A stretch of DNA of 64,000 nucleotides from UBA1738 sp964388835 (lineage in GTDB: Bacteria > Bacillota > Clostridia > UBA1381): assembly GCA_964388835.1 (NCBI GenBank), contig CAYMBZ010000001.1, positions 26,390 to 90,389 of the forward strand, in the 5' to 3' direction. The first letter of the stretch is position 1; each line of letters starts with the position of its first letter. The position numbers were made by a program, and so were the translations under genes. The notes beneath the pieces are model-generated. The model made no database searches and was not told the DNA's origin. It was given only the letters and a program-made list of their open reading frames with translations. Positions 32,762 to 41,415 of the stretch are shown here, in pieces.

Positions 32762-35146
32762 TTATATAAGTTCAACGATTGTAACACCGGTTTCTCCCTC
32801 GCCGTAACGACCGGCACGCTGAGATTTTACGTATTTGCTGCGGCGAAGCATATCGGTTATGCCTTGGCGCAGTATTCCGGTGCCTTTGCCATGGATTATT
32901 GTGACCGGGGAAACTCCGGCAAGATAGCAATCGTCAATGAATTTTTCCACGTTCATGATTGCTTCTTCAAGCGTTTGCCCGCGCACATCGATTTCCGTTG
33001 AAACATTTTTTGTTTTTGAAACGTATGCCGCAGAGGATTTTACATAACGCTCTGCAACCTCTTTTGCGGAATTATCTTTTACCCGTTCAAGATTGGAAAT
33101 GTGGACATCGGTTTTCATAATTCCGGCTTGGATGCGCACCATGCCTTTGTTGTCGGGAGATTTTAGTACCGTTGCGGTTTGGTCCATATCCAAAAGACGC
33201 ACGGTTTCGCCGGGCTTAAGGTTTTTCGGCGGTTCGCGGAAAGTTTTGCGGGGGTTGCCGCTTTTTTTCATGGCGCGGTCTATGCTGTCCTCACGCTTTT
33301 TCAGCTTTTCACGCGCTTTCTGCGCCTTTTCGTTTATGCCTGCGGATTTCCCCTCAATGCGCATGCGTTCAAGGTCTTTTATAATGCTGTTTGCTTCCTC
33401 TTTTGCATCCATAATGAGGATTTTTGCTTCGCGGCGCGCATCCTCCAAAATTCGCGCTTTTGATTCCTTAAGTTTTTTGCGTTCCGCCTCAATTTCTTGC
33501 TTTAGGTCGGAAAGTTCGCGCTTCATGCGCTTTGCGTATTCCATTTCGGATTGAGCTTCCGCACGGTTTTGTTCAAGGTCGGTTATAACGTCCTCAAATT
33601 TTATATCTTCATCGCTTAAAATTTCATTGGCGCGCGCGATTACGTCCTCAGCAAGACCGAGACGCTTTGATATGGCAAAAGCGTTTGATTTTCCCGGGAC
33701 ACCGATAAGGAGCTTGTATGTGGGTCGGAGGTTGTCTATATTGAATTCGCAGGAGGCGTTTTCCACACCGTCGGTTGTTAAGGCAAAAATTTTAAGTTCG
33801 CTGTAATGTGTGGTCGCCGCGGTAACGGCTCCGTATGCGCGCAGGCGCTCCAAAACCGATATGGCAAGTGCCGCACCTTCGGTGGGGTCGGTACCTGCGC
33901 CGAGTTCGTCAAAAAGGGCAAGGGAATCAGAATCCGCTTCGTTTATGATATCCACGATTTTGACCATGTGCGATGAAAATGTGGAAAGGCTCTGTTCAAT
34001 GCTCTGCTCATCGCCAATATCGGCAAAAAACTTTTTGAACACAGCTGCCTCGCTGTTTTCATTTGCCGGAATATGCAGACCGGACGCTGCCATAACGGAA
34101 AAAAGGCCGATAGTTTTTAAGGTAACTGTTTTTCCGCCGGTGTTCGGACCGGTGATAACAAGAGTATCAAATTTTCCGCCGAGATATATATCGTTGGCAA
34201 CAACCTTATCGTGTGGGATAAGGGGATGCCGCGCTTTTTTGAAATTGATAATTCCTTTATCGTTTAATACAGGCTCGGTTGCTTTCATCTCAAAAGCAAG
34301 CTTTGCCTTGCAGAAAATAAAATCCAATCGGCATATTAAGTTGTAGTCCGAGAGGATTATCGATGAATATTCTGCCGCCTCTGCGGAAAGTTCTGCCAGT
34401 ATGTGTTCGATTTCAAGCTGTTCGCGGTTTAAAAGAGCGCGGATTTCGTTGTTGGCGTTCACCACACTCATCGGTTCGATAAAAAGCGTTGCACCGCTTG
34501 CGGAGGAATCGTGTACTATTCCGGGGATTTCGCCGCGGTATTCGGCACGAACCGGAATTACATATCGGTCGGAGCGAATTGTGACAATGGCATCCTGGAG
34601 ATATTTTTTACAGCTCTCCGAGCGAATCATGGTGTTAAGGCTTTCCTTGATTTTTGAGTTCAGCGATTTTATCTTTCTGCGGATTGCAAAAAGGTCTGAG
34701 GAGGCATCATCTGCGATTTCCGTTTCGGACAGGATTTTTGAATTAATTGAATCCTCCAGAGACTTAACCGTGACGATTGAGTCGGAAAGTGCGTGAAGAA
34801 GCTCCGAATCCTCTCCGCTTGACGAAAGATAAGATTTAATGCGACGCGCAACGTAAAGAACACGTGATACCGCCATCAAATCGCGTGGGTTTAATACACC
34901 GCCGATATCACAGCGGGAGGCAACCGGAGTTACGTCTTGTACGCTGAAATTGACCGGCGGATTACCGAGCTTGTAGCAAGTGTTGACAGCTTCGGTGGTT
35001 TCGCGCTGTGCACTTGTTGCTTCGGCAAGTGTCGTAAAGGGTTTTAATGAGAGTATGCTATTTTTGACAGCCTCGTTTTCGGTATAGCCGGCGAGTTTGT
35101 CAAGTATTTTATCGAATTCAAGTGTTTTAAATGCAGTTTGTTCCAT
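32762..35146 (-). CDS. mutS2: MutS2 family ATPase/endonuclease
   Basis: MutS2 suppresses homologous recombination and, in Bacillus, rescues collided ribosomes. The 794-residue product lacks the mismatch-recognition domain of MutS. It starts with the lever/core region, has RYVIPVRAEYRGEIPGIVHD, a P-loop TGPNTGGKTVTLKT near residue 333, the SLALFDELGAGTDPTEGAAL Walker B block, and the ATTHYSELK motif. A Lys/Glu-rich coiled coil spans about residues 515-625. The Smr domain closes the protein (about 715-794: EIDVRGQTLEEA and VTIIHGKGTGILRQ). The full domain set is intact. Confidence 0.97.
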   Translation of the reverse strand: MEQTAFKTLEFDKILDKLAGYTENEAVKNSILSLKPFTTLAEATSAQRETTEAVNTCYKLGNPPVNFSVQDVTPVASRCDIGGVLNPRDLMAVSRVLYVARRIKSYLSSSGEDSELLHALSDSIVTVKSLEDSINSKILSETEIADDASSDLFAIRRKIKSLNSKIKESLNTMIRSESCKKYLQDAIVTIRSDRYVIPVRAEYRGEIPGIVHDSSASGATLFIEPMSVVNANNEIRALLNREQLEIEHILAELSAEAAEYSSIILSDYNLICRLDFIFCKAKLAFEMKATEPVLNDKGIINFKKARHPLIPHDKVVANDIYLGGKFDTLVITGPNTGGKTVTLKTIGLFSVMAASGLHIPANENSEAAVFKKFFADIGDEQSIEQSLSTFSSHMVKIVDIINEADSDSLALFDELGAGTDPTEGAALAISVLERLRAYGAVTAATTHYSELKIFALTTDGVENASCEFNIDNLRPTYKLLIGVPGKSNAFAISKRLGLAEDVIARANEILSDEDIKFEDVITDLEQNRAEAQSEMEYAKRMKRELSDLKQEIEAERKKLKESKARILEDARREAKILIMDAKEEANSIIKDLERMRIEGKSAGINEKAQKAREKLKKREDSIDRAMKKSGNPRKTFREPPKNLKPGETVRLLDMDQTATVLKSPDNKGMVRIQAGIMKTDVHISNLERVKDNSAKEVAERYVKSSAAYVSKTKNVSTEIDVRGQTLEEAIMNVEKFIDDCYLAGVSPVTIIHGKGTGILRQGITDMLRRSKYVKSQRAGRYGEGETGVTIVELI

Positions 35147-35192
35147 TTATATTCTCCGTTGTTATTGGTGGTTTTAATACAATTACGACATC

Positions 35193-35221
35193 ATTATAAC
35201 AATTTTTGCAAAGAAAAACAA
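35193..35221 (-). promoter_or_regulatory. Sigma-A promoter of mutS2
   Basis: On the minus strand TTGTTT (35216-35221) and TATAAT (35193-35198) are 17 bases apart. It stands back to back with the tadA promoter. Confidence 0.75.
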
Positions 35222-35230
35222 TAACTTTTA

Positions 35231-35259
35231 TTGCAAAAGTTTAAATATTGTGATAAAAT
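35231..35259 (+). promoter_or_regulatory. Sigma-A promoter of tadA
   Basis: TTGCAA (35231-35236) and TAAAAT (35254-35259) are 17 bases apart, nine bases from the -35 box of the divergent mutS2 promoter. Confidence 0.75.
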
Positions 35260-35287
35260 AGCGATATAAATGATTAAGGAGAGGCAA

Positions 35288-35737
35288 ATGGACGTCAAAT
35301 TTATGCGCGCGGCTCTTAAGGAAGCGGAAAAAGCGGCAAAAATCGGAGAAACGCCTGTCGGAGCGGTAGTTGTTCGCGACGGGAAGGTGATTGCACGCGG
35401 ATACAATAAGCGAGAAACAAAGAAAAACGCACTTATGCACGCGGAAGTTATTGCCATAGACAAGGCTTGTCGAAAGCTCAGAGGGTGGCGGCTTCCGGGC
35501 TGTGACATATATGTAACCCTTGAACCCTGCCCGATGTGTGCGGGAGCGATAATCCAAGCGCGGATAAACAATGTTTATTTCGGGGCGTATGACCAAAAAT
35601 CCGGATGCCTTGGAAGCGTATGCGACTTATCGGGAATTTTGCCGCATAAAATAGGCTTTTGCGGCGGAATTATGCGTGAAGAATGTGAAATCATAATAAA
35701 AAAATTTTTTAAAGAATTGAGAAAGAGGGAAAAATAA
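35288..35737 (+). CDS. tadA: tRNA adenosine(34) deaminase
   Basis: TadA converts A34 to inosine in tRNA-Arg(ACG), widening codon reading. ATG 35288 follows AAGGAGAGG and gives 149 residues (MDVKFMRAALKEAEKAAKIG). The cytidine/deoxycytidylate deaminase fold keeps the zinc ligands and catalytic Glu: His51 and Glu53 in HAEV, Cys81 and Cys84 in PCPMC. TPVGAVVV and YFGAYDQKSGCLGS are further family marks. An ATG at 35270 also reads in frame but has no ribosome binding site. Confidence 0.96.
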   Translation: MDVKFMRAALKEAEKAAKIGETPVGAVVVRDGKVIARGYNKRETKKNALMHAEVIAIDKACRKLRGWRLPGCDIYVTLEPCPMCAGAIIQARINNVYFGAYDQKSGCLGSVCDLSGILPHKIGFCGGIMREECEIIIKKFFKELRKREK

Positions 35738-35738
35738 A

Positions 35739-35840
35739 ATGCATTTCAGCGATAAAACAAAAAGAATTATATGTGCGGTATTGGCGGCGGCGATTATGGT
35801 TCCGGTTGCAATCGGGATTGTTTCCATGTTTTTGATTTAA
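35739..35840 (+). CDS. 33-residue single-pass membrane miniprotein
   Basis: A short frame starts at ATG 35739, one base after the tadA stop, with GAGGG nine bases upstream. The product begins MHFSDKTKRIICAVLAAAIM and ends in a hydrophobic run, GIVSMFLI, so it is a basic N-terminus plus one membrane helix. The layout resembles small Bacillota membrane proteins of the DUF4044/Prli42 type, which tether the stressosome in Listeria, but the match is by eye and no stressosome gene is in the window. It probably shares the tadA transcript. Confidence 0.6.
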   Translation: MHFSDKTKRIICAVLAAAIMVPVAIGIVSMFLI

Positions 35841-35852
35841 GAGGAAAAAACT

Positions 35853-36479
35853 ATGAAAAAAAGAACTAAAAAAATAATTGTAACAACGGTCATTATTATC
35901 GCGGCGGCAACGGCAATATTGGCGGCGGCAGCGGCGGCTGTGTGGAATTTTTATGTAGTGCCGAAATATAATGCCGCAATTTCCTCCCAAACCGAGGAGG
36001 AACTTTTGACAGGCAAGGATATGATTACCTTTGCAAAGTATCTGACGGACGACAGAATTTTGGATAATATTAAAAATTTCAATAAAAAGGATGCGGTGGA
36101 ACTTCTCAATACCATGCTGGAACTTGCGGAAGAGTCGGAGAGTGAAGATGGAACCGGTGCGCCCGAAACGGAAATTGATAACGTGAATACAGGCGCTGAT
36201 AAGAATGAGGCGGAAGCCACCTCGGAAAGAATCAAAAAAGCCTCAGAAGCTGCGGGCGATGCACAAAAAAGTGCATATGACCGTATTATGGCGGAGGCAA
36301 AAAGCAATGAAATAAGCGACGGCGCGGCGATTATCGCAAAAATCGACCTTGCAAAGACGAACGCGCTTTCCGAAGCAGGTGACAAGGCGGCGCTTAGGAA
36401 ATACGTAAAGAGCGTACTTACTCAGAGCGAAATAAAAAGAGCTGTGGAGCTTTACAATAAGTACAAACATCTTTTGTGA
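35853..36479 (+). CDS. Membrane-anchored protein of unknown function
   Basis: The 208-residue product has a basic start (MKKRTKKIIV) and one long Ala/Ile-rich hydrophobic helix at about residues 8-31, best read as an uncleaved anchor. The rest is soluble, acidic and helical: an N-terminal helical segment (LTDDRILDNIKNFNKKDAVE), a Glu/Asp/Ala-rich low-complexity linker (about 88-120), and a C-terminal helical segment ending IKRAVELYNKYKHLL. No family is recognised. It starts 12 bases after the miniprotein gene with GAGGAAAA as ribosome binding site. Confidence 0.7.
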   Translation: MKKRTKKIIVTTVIIIAAATAILAAAAAAVWNFYVVPKYNAAISSQTEEELLTGKDMITFAKYLTDDRILDNIKNFNKKDAVELLNTMLELAEESESEDGTGAPETEIDNVNTGADKNEAEATSERIKKASEAAGDAQKSAYDRIMAEAKSNEISDGAAIIAKIDLAKTNALSEAGDKAALRKYVKSVLTQSEIKRAVELYNKYKHLL

Positions 36480-36535
36480 TTGTAAATGAATAAAAACACA
36501 GTATCCGCACATAATATGTGCAGGAGGTGTTTTGA

Positions 36536-36706
36536 ATGAATTGTAATTGTAAGCCTAATGAAAGTATCAAATGTACAGTGTCGCAGTGTAAAAATCACTG
36601 CAAGTCAAAGGATTATTGCTCCTTGGATTGCATAACGGTCGGCACACATGAGCCGAATCCCACGATGAACGAATGTACAGATTGCAAATCCTTTGAGTTG
36701 TCATAA
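36536..36706 (+). CDS. DUF1540 cysteine-rich small protein
   Basis: This 56-residue product matches DUF1540. It has eight cysteines, in the blocks MNCNCKP, CTVSQCKNHC, YCSLDCI and CTDCKSF, together with the typical ITVGTHEPNP segment. The spacing suggests a metal (zinc) site. AGGAGG (36522-36527) lies eight bases before the ATG. A perfect hairpin GCACAT-AAT-ATGTGC (36507-36521) ends directly at this site and could hide it. DUF1540 proteins are common in Clostridia and their role is unknown. Confidence 0.85.
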   Translation: MNCNCKPNESIKCTVSQCKNHCKSKDYCSLDCITVGTHEPNPTMNECTDCKSFELS

Positions 36707-36721
36707 GCCAAAGGGAAAAAC

Positions 36722-36745
36722 GGGGCAGGTCGGCGAATCTGCCCC
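36722..36745 (+). terminator. Terminator-like hairpin after the DUF1540 gene
   Basis: GGGGCAG (36722-36728) pairs with CTGCCCC (36739-36745). The stem is strong but the following sequence is not a U tract, so it may be a weak terminator or an mRNA 3'-end stabiliser before the radical SAM gene. Confidence 0.5.
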
Positions 36746-36761
36746 ATTAACATAGGAAAAC

Positions 36762-37718
36762 ATGGAAAATAAATTTGAATATACTCTTGACAATAAAAGA
36801 TATCATACTTGGAATTATCACTTGCATACACTTTTCGGAGGAAAGGTATTTAAGGTGGCGTTAAACGGAGGTTTTACCTGCCCGAATTTGGACGGAAACA
36901 AAGGTGTTGGCGGATGCACATACTGCCTGTCGGGGAGCGGAGATTTTGCGGGAAATCCCGAACTTGATGTAGTCACGCAATTTGAGGAAGTAAAGGCAAG
37001 GATGCACAAAAAGTGGCCGGAGGCAAAATACATCCCGTATTTTCAGGCAAATACCAATACATATGCCCCAAAAGAAGTTCTGCAAGAAAAATTTGAGCCT
37101 GTTTTGGCGCTTCCGAATGTTGTTGGATTGGCGATTGCGACACGTGCCGATTGCATATCGGAGGAGGTGCTTGATTACCTTTGCGAGCTTAACGAAAGAA
37201 CTTATCTCATGGTAGAGTTGGGCTTGCAGACCGTGTTTGACAAAACCGGCGAAAGAATCAACAGATGTCACAGTTATGCGGATTTTCTGGACGGATACCA
37301 AAGACTTGCCGAAAAAAATATAAAAACCTGCGTTCACTTGATTTTGGGGCTTCCGGGAGAAACTCAGGATATGATAAGGGAAAGCGCAAAAACGGTTGCG
37401 GCACTCAAGCCGCATTGCGTAAAACTTCATCTTCTGCATATATTAAAGGGAACGCGAATTGCCGAGGAATATGCGGCGGGTGAGTTTGAAACGCTGACAC
37501 TTCAGCAGTATGTAAGTCTTGTTGTGGATTGTCTGGAATATTTCCCAAAAGAAACGGTGATTCAGCGCTTGACAGGAGATGGCTCGAAAGAGTCGCTTAT
37601 AGCGCCGCTTTGGAGTTTGAAAAAATTTGTTGTACTGAACGAAATCGATAAGGAAATGGTACGGCGAGACACATATCAGGGTGCACGTTATGAGGAATTT
37701 TTATTAAAAAACAAGTAA
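36762..37718 (+). CDS. TIGR01212 family radical SAM protein (YtqA-like)
   Basis: The 318-residue product is a radical SAM enzyme of the TIGR01212/YhcC/YtqA group. It starts with the family's YHTWNYHLHTLFGGKVFKV block, followed by the 4Fe-4S site Cys40, Cys52 and Cys55 (FTCPNLDG then GGCTYC). Later marks are YFQANTNTYAP, ATRADCIS, ELGLQTV and HLILGLPGE, the last being part of the SAM pocket. The reaction is not established; a role in tRNA modification is often assumed. A strong bidirectional terminator follows. Confidence 0.92.
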   Translation: MENKFEYTLDNKRYHTWNYHLHTLFGGKVFKVALNGGFTCPNLDGNKGVGGCTYCLSGSGDFAGNPELDVVTQFEEVKARMHKKWPEAKYIPYFQANTNTYAPKEVLQEKFEPVLALPNVVGLAIATRADCISEEVLDYLCELNERTYLMVELGLQTVFDKTGERINRCHSYADFLDGYQRLAEKNIKTCVHLILGLPGETQDMIRESAKTVAALKPHCVKLHLLHILKGTRIAEEYAAGEFETLTLQQYVSLVVDCLEYFPKETVIQRLTGDGSKESLIAPLWSLKKFVVLNEIDKEMVRRDTYQGARYEEFLLKNK

Positions 37719-37720
37719 TA

Positions 37721-37761
37721 AAAATACGGCTGTAAAAATATGGTTTTTACAGCCGTATTTT
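37721..37761. terminator. Strong bidirectional terminator between convergent genes
   Basis: AAAATACGGCTGTAAAAA (37721-37738) pairs perfectly with its complement at 37744-37761, an 18-pair stem with a five-base loop. It lies between the converging radical SAM and lgt genes and ends transcripts from both sides; its right arm touches the lgt stop. Confidence 0.92.
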
Positions 37762-38551
37762 AGGTTCTCTTCTTTTTGCGGGGGAGCAAAATCATTCCGT
37801 AAATTCCGAGAATGACACATAAAAACGCAACTACCTGCGAAATTCCGAGAATTTGCGGTACAACGTAAAGAATGTATTCGCTTTGTCTCATTCCTTCAAG
37901 AAAAAATCGTCCGAAGCCGTACCAGAAAATGTAGAAGAAGAATACCTGCCCGTCGACCTTCTTTTTGTCGCGGAAAATCAGAACAAGGACAAGACCGATA
38001 AGGTTCCAAATTCCTTCATGAAGAAAGAGCGGGTGTACACCGTTTCCGCCGTTTATGGTCATGCGGAGAAAGGATTTGGTTTCTCTTCCGTAAACTTCGG
38101 CATTGAAAAAGTTTCCCCAGCGACCTATGATTTGACCGATAAAAAGTCCGGGAACGCATACGTCAAAGGTTCTCAAGGTGTTGAGATTTTTCTTGCGGCA
38201 ATATATAAACGCGGTGGCGACAGCGCCGATAAGCGCACCGTATATGGCAATGCCGCCCTCCCATATTTTGAAGATATTCCAAAAACTTCCTATTGATTGC
38301 CAATCAAATATGCAATAATAAATTCGCGCGCAGATAAGCCCAAAAATGAGCCCCCAAAAACAGATGTCGAATATATTGTCGGGGTCGGCGCCACGTTTTC
38401 GGCAAGTGGCGCTCACAAAAATAAGTCCCGAAAGATATCCTGTCAATATGCATATTGCATACCAAAAAATTTCTTTTCCGAAAACCGTAAAAGCCACTCG
38501 GCTCACGGTAAATTCAAGCCCCAAGCCGGGGAAAGCTATAATATTTTCCAA
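37760..38551 (-). CDS. lgt: Prolipoprotein diacylglyceryl transferase
   Basis: Lgt attaches a diacylglyceryl group from phosphatidylglycerol to the lipobox Cys of preprolipoproteins. The 263-residue integral membrane protein has about seven hydrophobic segments and the Lgt signature GRWGNFFNAEVYG (residues 143-155, including the essential Arg/Asn region), preceded by WEGGIAIYGALIG. The C-terminal LFLHEGIWNLIGL segment is also typical. The start lies one base after the stop of tex, so it is co-transcribed from the tex promoter. Confidence 0.96.
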   Translation of the reverse strand: MENIIAFPGLGLEFTVSRVAFTVFGKEIFWYAICILTGYLSGLIFVSATCRKRGADPDNIFDICFWGLIFGLICARIYYCIFDWQSIGSFWNIFKIWEGGIAIYGALIGAVATAFIYCRKKNLNTLRTFDVCVPGLFIGQIIGRWGNFFNAEVYGRETKSFLRMTINGGNGVHPLFLHEGIWNLIGLVLVLIFRDKKKVDGQVFFFYIFWYGFGRFFLEGMRQSEYILYVVPQILGISQVVAFLCVILGIYGMILLPRKKKRT

Positions 38552-38552
38552 T

Positions 38553-40706
38553 TTATTCCGCCTCCTTTATGGAAAGGGAAATACGCTTCTTTTTCAAATC
38601 AACGTCAAGAACCTTTACTTTTACGATGTCGCCTACCGAAAGCACATCAAGAGGATGCTTGATATACTTGTTTGAAATGTGGGAAATGTGCACCAATCCG
38701 TCCTGATGAACGCCAATATCGACAAATGCACCGAAGTCGATTACATTGCGGACAGTACCTTTTAATGTCATTCCCGGCTTTAAATCCTCCATGCTCAGCA
38801 CATCCGACATAAGTATTGGCTGAGGAAGCTCATCGCGCGGGTCACGGCCTTTTTTGAGAAGTCCGTCAGCAATGTCGGAAAGGGTCGGCATGCCTATGCC
38901 AAGCTCCTCCGCAAGTTTTTGCGTGCCGTAAGATTTTATTCTTGTTTTAAGCTCCGGGATGTTGCCGTTTGCCACATCATCGGTTGTGTAGCCGAGTTTT
39001 TCAAGCAGTGCGGATGCTGCACCGTAGCTTTCCGGGTGGACGGAGGTATTGTCAAAAACATTGCTTCCGCCGTCAATTCTCAAAAATCCGGCGCACTGCT
39101 CAAAGGCTTTCTTTCCGAGTTTTGCGACTTTTAAAAGCTGTTTCCTGTCGGTAAATTTTCCGTTTTCCTCACGATATGCCGCGATATTTTTTGCGACGGA
39201 GGAATTAATGCCGGAAACATATGAAAGCAGTGACGGAGATGCGGTGTTAAGGTCAACACCGACGCTGTTTACGCAATCCTCAACAACCCCGCCGAGAGCT
39301 TCACCCAAAAGCTTTTGGTTCATGTCGTGCTGGTATTGCCCCACACCGATTGCTTTGGGGTCGATTTTAACAAGCTCCGCAAGGGGGTCTTGCAGACGTC
39401 TTGCGATTGATACGGCACTGCGCAGGGATACGTCAAATTCGGGAAATTCTTCCGATGCAAGTTTTGAAGCGGAATAAACCGACGCGCCTGCCTCGCTTAC
39501 AATCATGTAATACACTTTTGTTGTAAGCTCGCCGATAAGTTCTGCCGCCACAAGCTCGGTTTCCTTTGAAGCTGTGCCGTTTCCTATCGATATAAGGCTT
39601 ACGTTATACTTTTCGATCATACTACGCAGGATTTTTTTTGCTTTTACTTTATCGTGGTTGGGAAGTGTGCAGTATATCACGTTTGTTGCAAGGACTTTTC
39701 CGGTATCGTCGACAACCGCAACCTTACATCCTGTTCTGTAGCCGGGGTCGAGACCTAAAACAGTTCTCCCCTTAACCGGCGGCTGAAGAAGCAGGCCACT
39801 TAAGTTTTTTGAAAAAACTTTTATTGCGGAATCGCCAGCACGTTCTGTGAGCATACCGCGAATTTCGGTTTCGACGGATGGTGCGATAAGGCGCTTGTAA
39901 CTGTCCTCGGCGACAAGCTCTGCTATGGCTTTTAAGCTTCCGGATTTTGCGGTGATTATTTCGCTTTTGATATAATCGGTGCAGAGTCTTTCATCAACAT
40001 CAAGCTTTACGGTTAAAAATCCGTCCTTTTCGCCGCGGTTGATTGCCAGAATTCTATGATTTGCAAGCTTTGCGGCGGGCTCGGAAAAATTGTAGTACAT
40101 GCTGTAAACGCTGTCCTCGTCCTTTGCGGCTTTTACTGAAACAAGTCCTGCATTATATGAAATTTCGCGGATTTTTTTGCGGAAATCAGCATTGTCAGAA
40201 ATCATTTCCGCAATGATATCCGAAGCGCCGCTTACAGCTTCTTCGGCGGTTTTTACGTCTTTTTCCGCATCGATGTATTCTGCGGCGAGAGTAAGTACAT
40301 CCTCCGTGGATTTTTGTGCGAGAATTATTTCAGCAAGGGGTTCTAACCCCTTTTCCTTTGCAATGGATGCACGGGTGCGGCGCTTTGGACGGTACGGACG
40401 GTAGATGTCGTCAAGCTCGGTGACGGTCTGTGCGTTTCCAATTGCCGTGACAAGCTCCTCCGTGAGCTTACCCTGCTCTTCTATAAGGCGTGTAATTTCA
40501 GCTTTTTTAGCCTCAATTCCGCGCAGATGTTCAAGTCTTTGAGAAAGACTTCTCAAAACTTCGTCGGACAGTGTTCCGGTTGCTTCCTTTCTGTATCTTG
40601 CGATAAATGGGACGGTGTTTCCCTCGTCAAGCAGTTTAAGAGTATTTGTTACCTGAAATTCCTTAAGATTAAATTCTTGCATCAGAATTTGTGAAATTTT
40701 ATCCAT
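38553..40706 (-). CDS. tex: Tex family transcription accessory protein (S1 RNA-binding)
   Basis: Tex is a nucleic-acid-binding protein related to eukaryotic Spt6. The 717-residue product is full length: an N-terminal helical part (NTVPFIARYRKEATGTL, DDIYRPYRPKRRTRA), the YqgF-like domain (VLGLDPGYRTGCKVAVVD), helix-hairpin-helix segments (DLNTASPSLLSYVSGI), and a C-terminal S1 domain at about 645-717 (GTVRNVIDFGAFVDIGVHQD). It has its own promoter at 40737-40765 and is divergent from the dcw cluster. Confidence 0.97.
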   Translation of the reverse strand: MDKISQILMQEFNLKEFQVTNTLKLLDEGNTVPFIARYRKEATGTLSDEVLRSLSQRLEHLRGIEAKKAEITRLIEEQGKLTEELVTAIGNAQTVTELDDIYRPYRPKRRTRASIAKEKGLEPLAEIILAQKSTEDVLTLAAEYIDAEKDVKTAEEAVSGASDIIAEMISDNADFRKKIREISYNAGLVSVKAAKDEDSVYSMYYNFSEPAAKLANHRILAINRGEKDGFLTVKLDVDERLCTDYIKSEIITAKSGSLKAIAELVAEDSYKRLIAPSVETEIRGMLTERAGDSAIKVFSKNLSGLLLQPPVKGRTVLGLDPGYRTGCKVAVVDDTGKVLATNVIYCTLPNHDKVKAKKILRSMIEKYNVSLISIGNGTASKETELVAAELIGELTTKVYYMIVSEAGASVYSASKLASEEFPEFDVSLRSAVSIARRLQDPLAELVKIDPKAIGVGQYQHDMNQKLLGEALGGVVEDCVNSVGVDLNTASPSLLSYVSGINSSVAKNIAAYREENGKFTDRKQLLKVAKLGKKAFEQCAGFLRIDGGSNVFDNTSVHPESYGAASALLEKLGYTTDDVANGNIPELKTRIKSYGTQKLAEELGIGMPTLSDIADGLLKKGRDPRDELPQPILMSDVLSMEDLKPGMTLKGTVRNVIDFGAFVDIGVHQDGLVHISHISNKYIKHPLDVLSVGDIVKVKVLDVDLKKKRISLSIKEAE

Positions 40707-40736
40707 TTTTGCAGCCTCCGTATATTAATAAGTATA

Positions 40737-40765
40737 TTATATAACTTTTTTTTATTTTTTACAAG
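40737..40765 (-). promoter_or_regulatory. Sigma-A promoter of tex-lgt
   Basis: On the minus strand TTGTAA (40760-40765) and TATAAT (40737-40742) are 17 bases apart. The 90 bases from here to the dcw promoter are AT-rich with nothing else recognised. Confidence 0.8.
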
Positions 40766-40856
40766 CCCCGAGCCGATAATTATGACATTCATATAACATG
40801 AAGGTAATATTTGTAATAAAAACCTAAAAAAAGTTTAATTTTTTTTGAAAAAAGTA

Positions 40857-40885
40857 TTGATATTTTCAAGATGATGTTATATAAT
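40857..40885 (+). promoter_or_regulatory. Sigma-A promoter of the dcw cluster
   Basis: TTGATA (40857-40862) and TATAAT (40880-40885) are 17 bases apart, about 80 bases before mraZ. The MraZ-like boxes begin at the last base of the -10 element. Confidence 0.82.
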
Positions 40886-40920
40886 GGGTGAGTAATGGAG
40901 CAAATGGGAACGTTTTGGAA
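40885..40920 (+). promoter_or_regulatory. Candidate MraZ binding repeats
   Basis: Four TGG-type boxes lie in a row: TGGGTG (40885), TGGAGC (40896), TGGGAA (40905) and TGGAA (40916), spaced 11, 9 and 11 bases, close to one helical turn. Known MraZ operators are tandem TGGG-type repeats with about ten-base periodicity upstream of mraZ, so this is a likely autoregulatory site. The last boxes are degenerate. Confidence 0.6.
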
Positions 40921-40963
40921 GAAAATCCCGTAAAAATGATTAAAAAGGAAGGACGGTGCGGAG

Positions 40964-41407
40964 ATGGTTAACTTTGTCGGAGAATATCCGAGACAGCTTG
41001 ATGACCGCGGCAGGTTTATTCTGCCGGCAAAAATCAGGGAAAAACTGTCCGGTACCGTTTATATTACACGTTCACCGATTGATGAGTGCCTTAACCTTTA
41101 CACTGAGGAAGAGTGGGAGGCAATTGCGGCAAAGGTACGCGCACTGCCTACGGTTACCGACAGAAATGCGGCGGCGCTTCAGCGAAAGCTTTTCGGAAAA
41201 GCAATTTCATGCGAGCTTGATAAGCAGGGCAGAATTCCTTTGAGCGCGGAGCTTACCGAATATGCCGGAATGAAAAAGGACATTGTGTTGGTCGGCGTAA
41301 ATTCCAAGCTGGAAATATGGGACAGCGAAAAATGGCGTGAAATCGATGATTCAATCGATGCCGATGCCATAATTGAAGGTATTTCGAAATACGAAATAAA
41401 CATATGA
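40964..41407 (+). CDS. mraZ: Transcriptional regulator MraZ
   Basis: MraZ is an AbrB-like ring-forming DNA-binding protein that regulates its own dcw operon. The 147-residue product carries two tandem MraZ/SpoVT-AbrB modules, beginning VNFVGEYPRQLDDRGRFILP, with a second GRIPLSAELTEYAG. The DxxGR motif occurs in both (DDRGRF and DKQGRI). Ribosome binding site is GCGGAG. It is the first gene of the cluster, with operator-like repeats upstream. Confidence 0.97.
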   Translation: MVNFVGEYPRQLDDRGRFILPAKIREKLSGTVYITRSPIDECLNLYTEEEWEAIAAKVRALPTVTDRNAAALQRKLFGKAISCELDKQGRIPLSAELTEYAGMKKDIVLVGVNSKLEIWDSEKWREIDDSIDADAIIEGISKYEINI

Positions 41408-41415
41408 GGTAGGCT

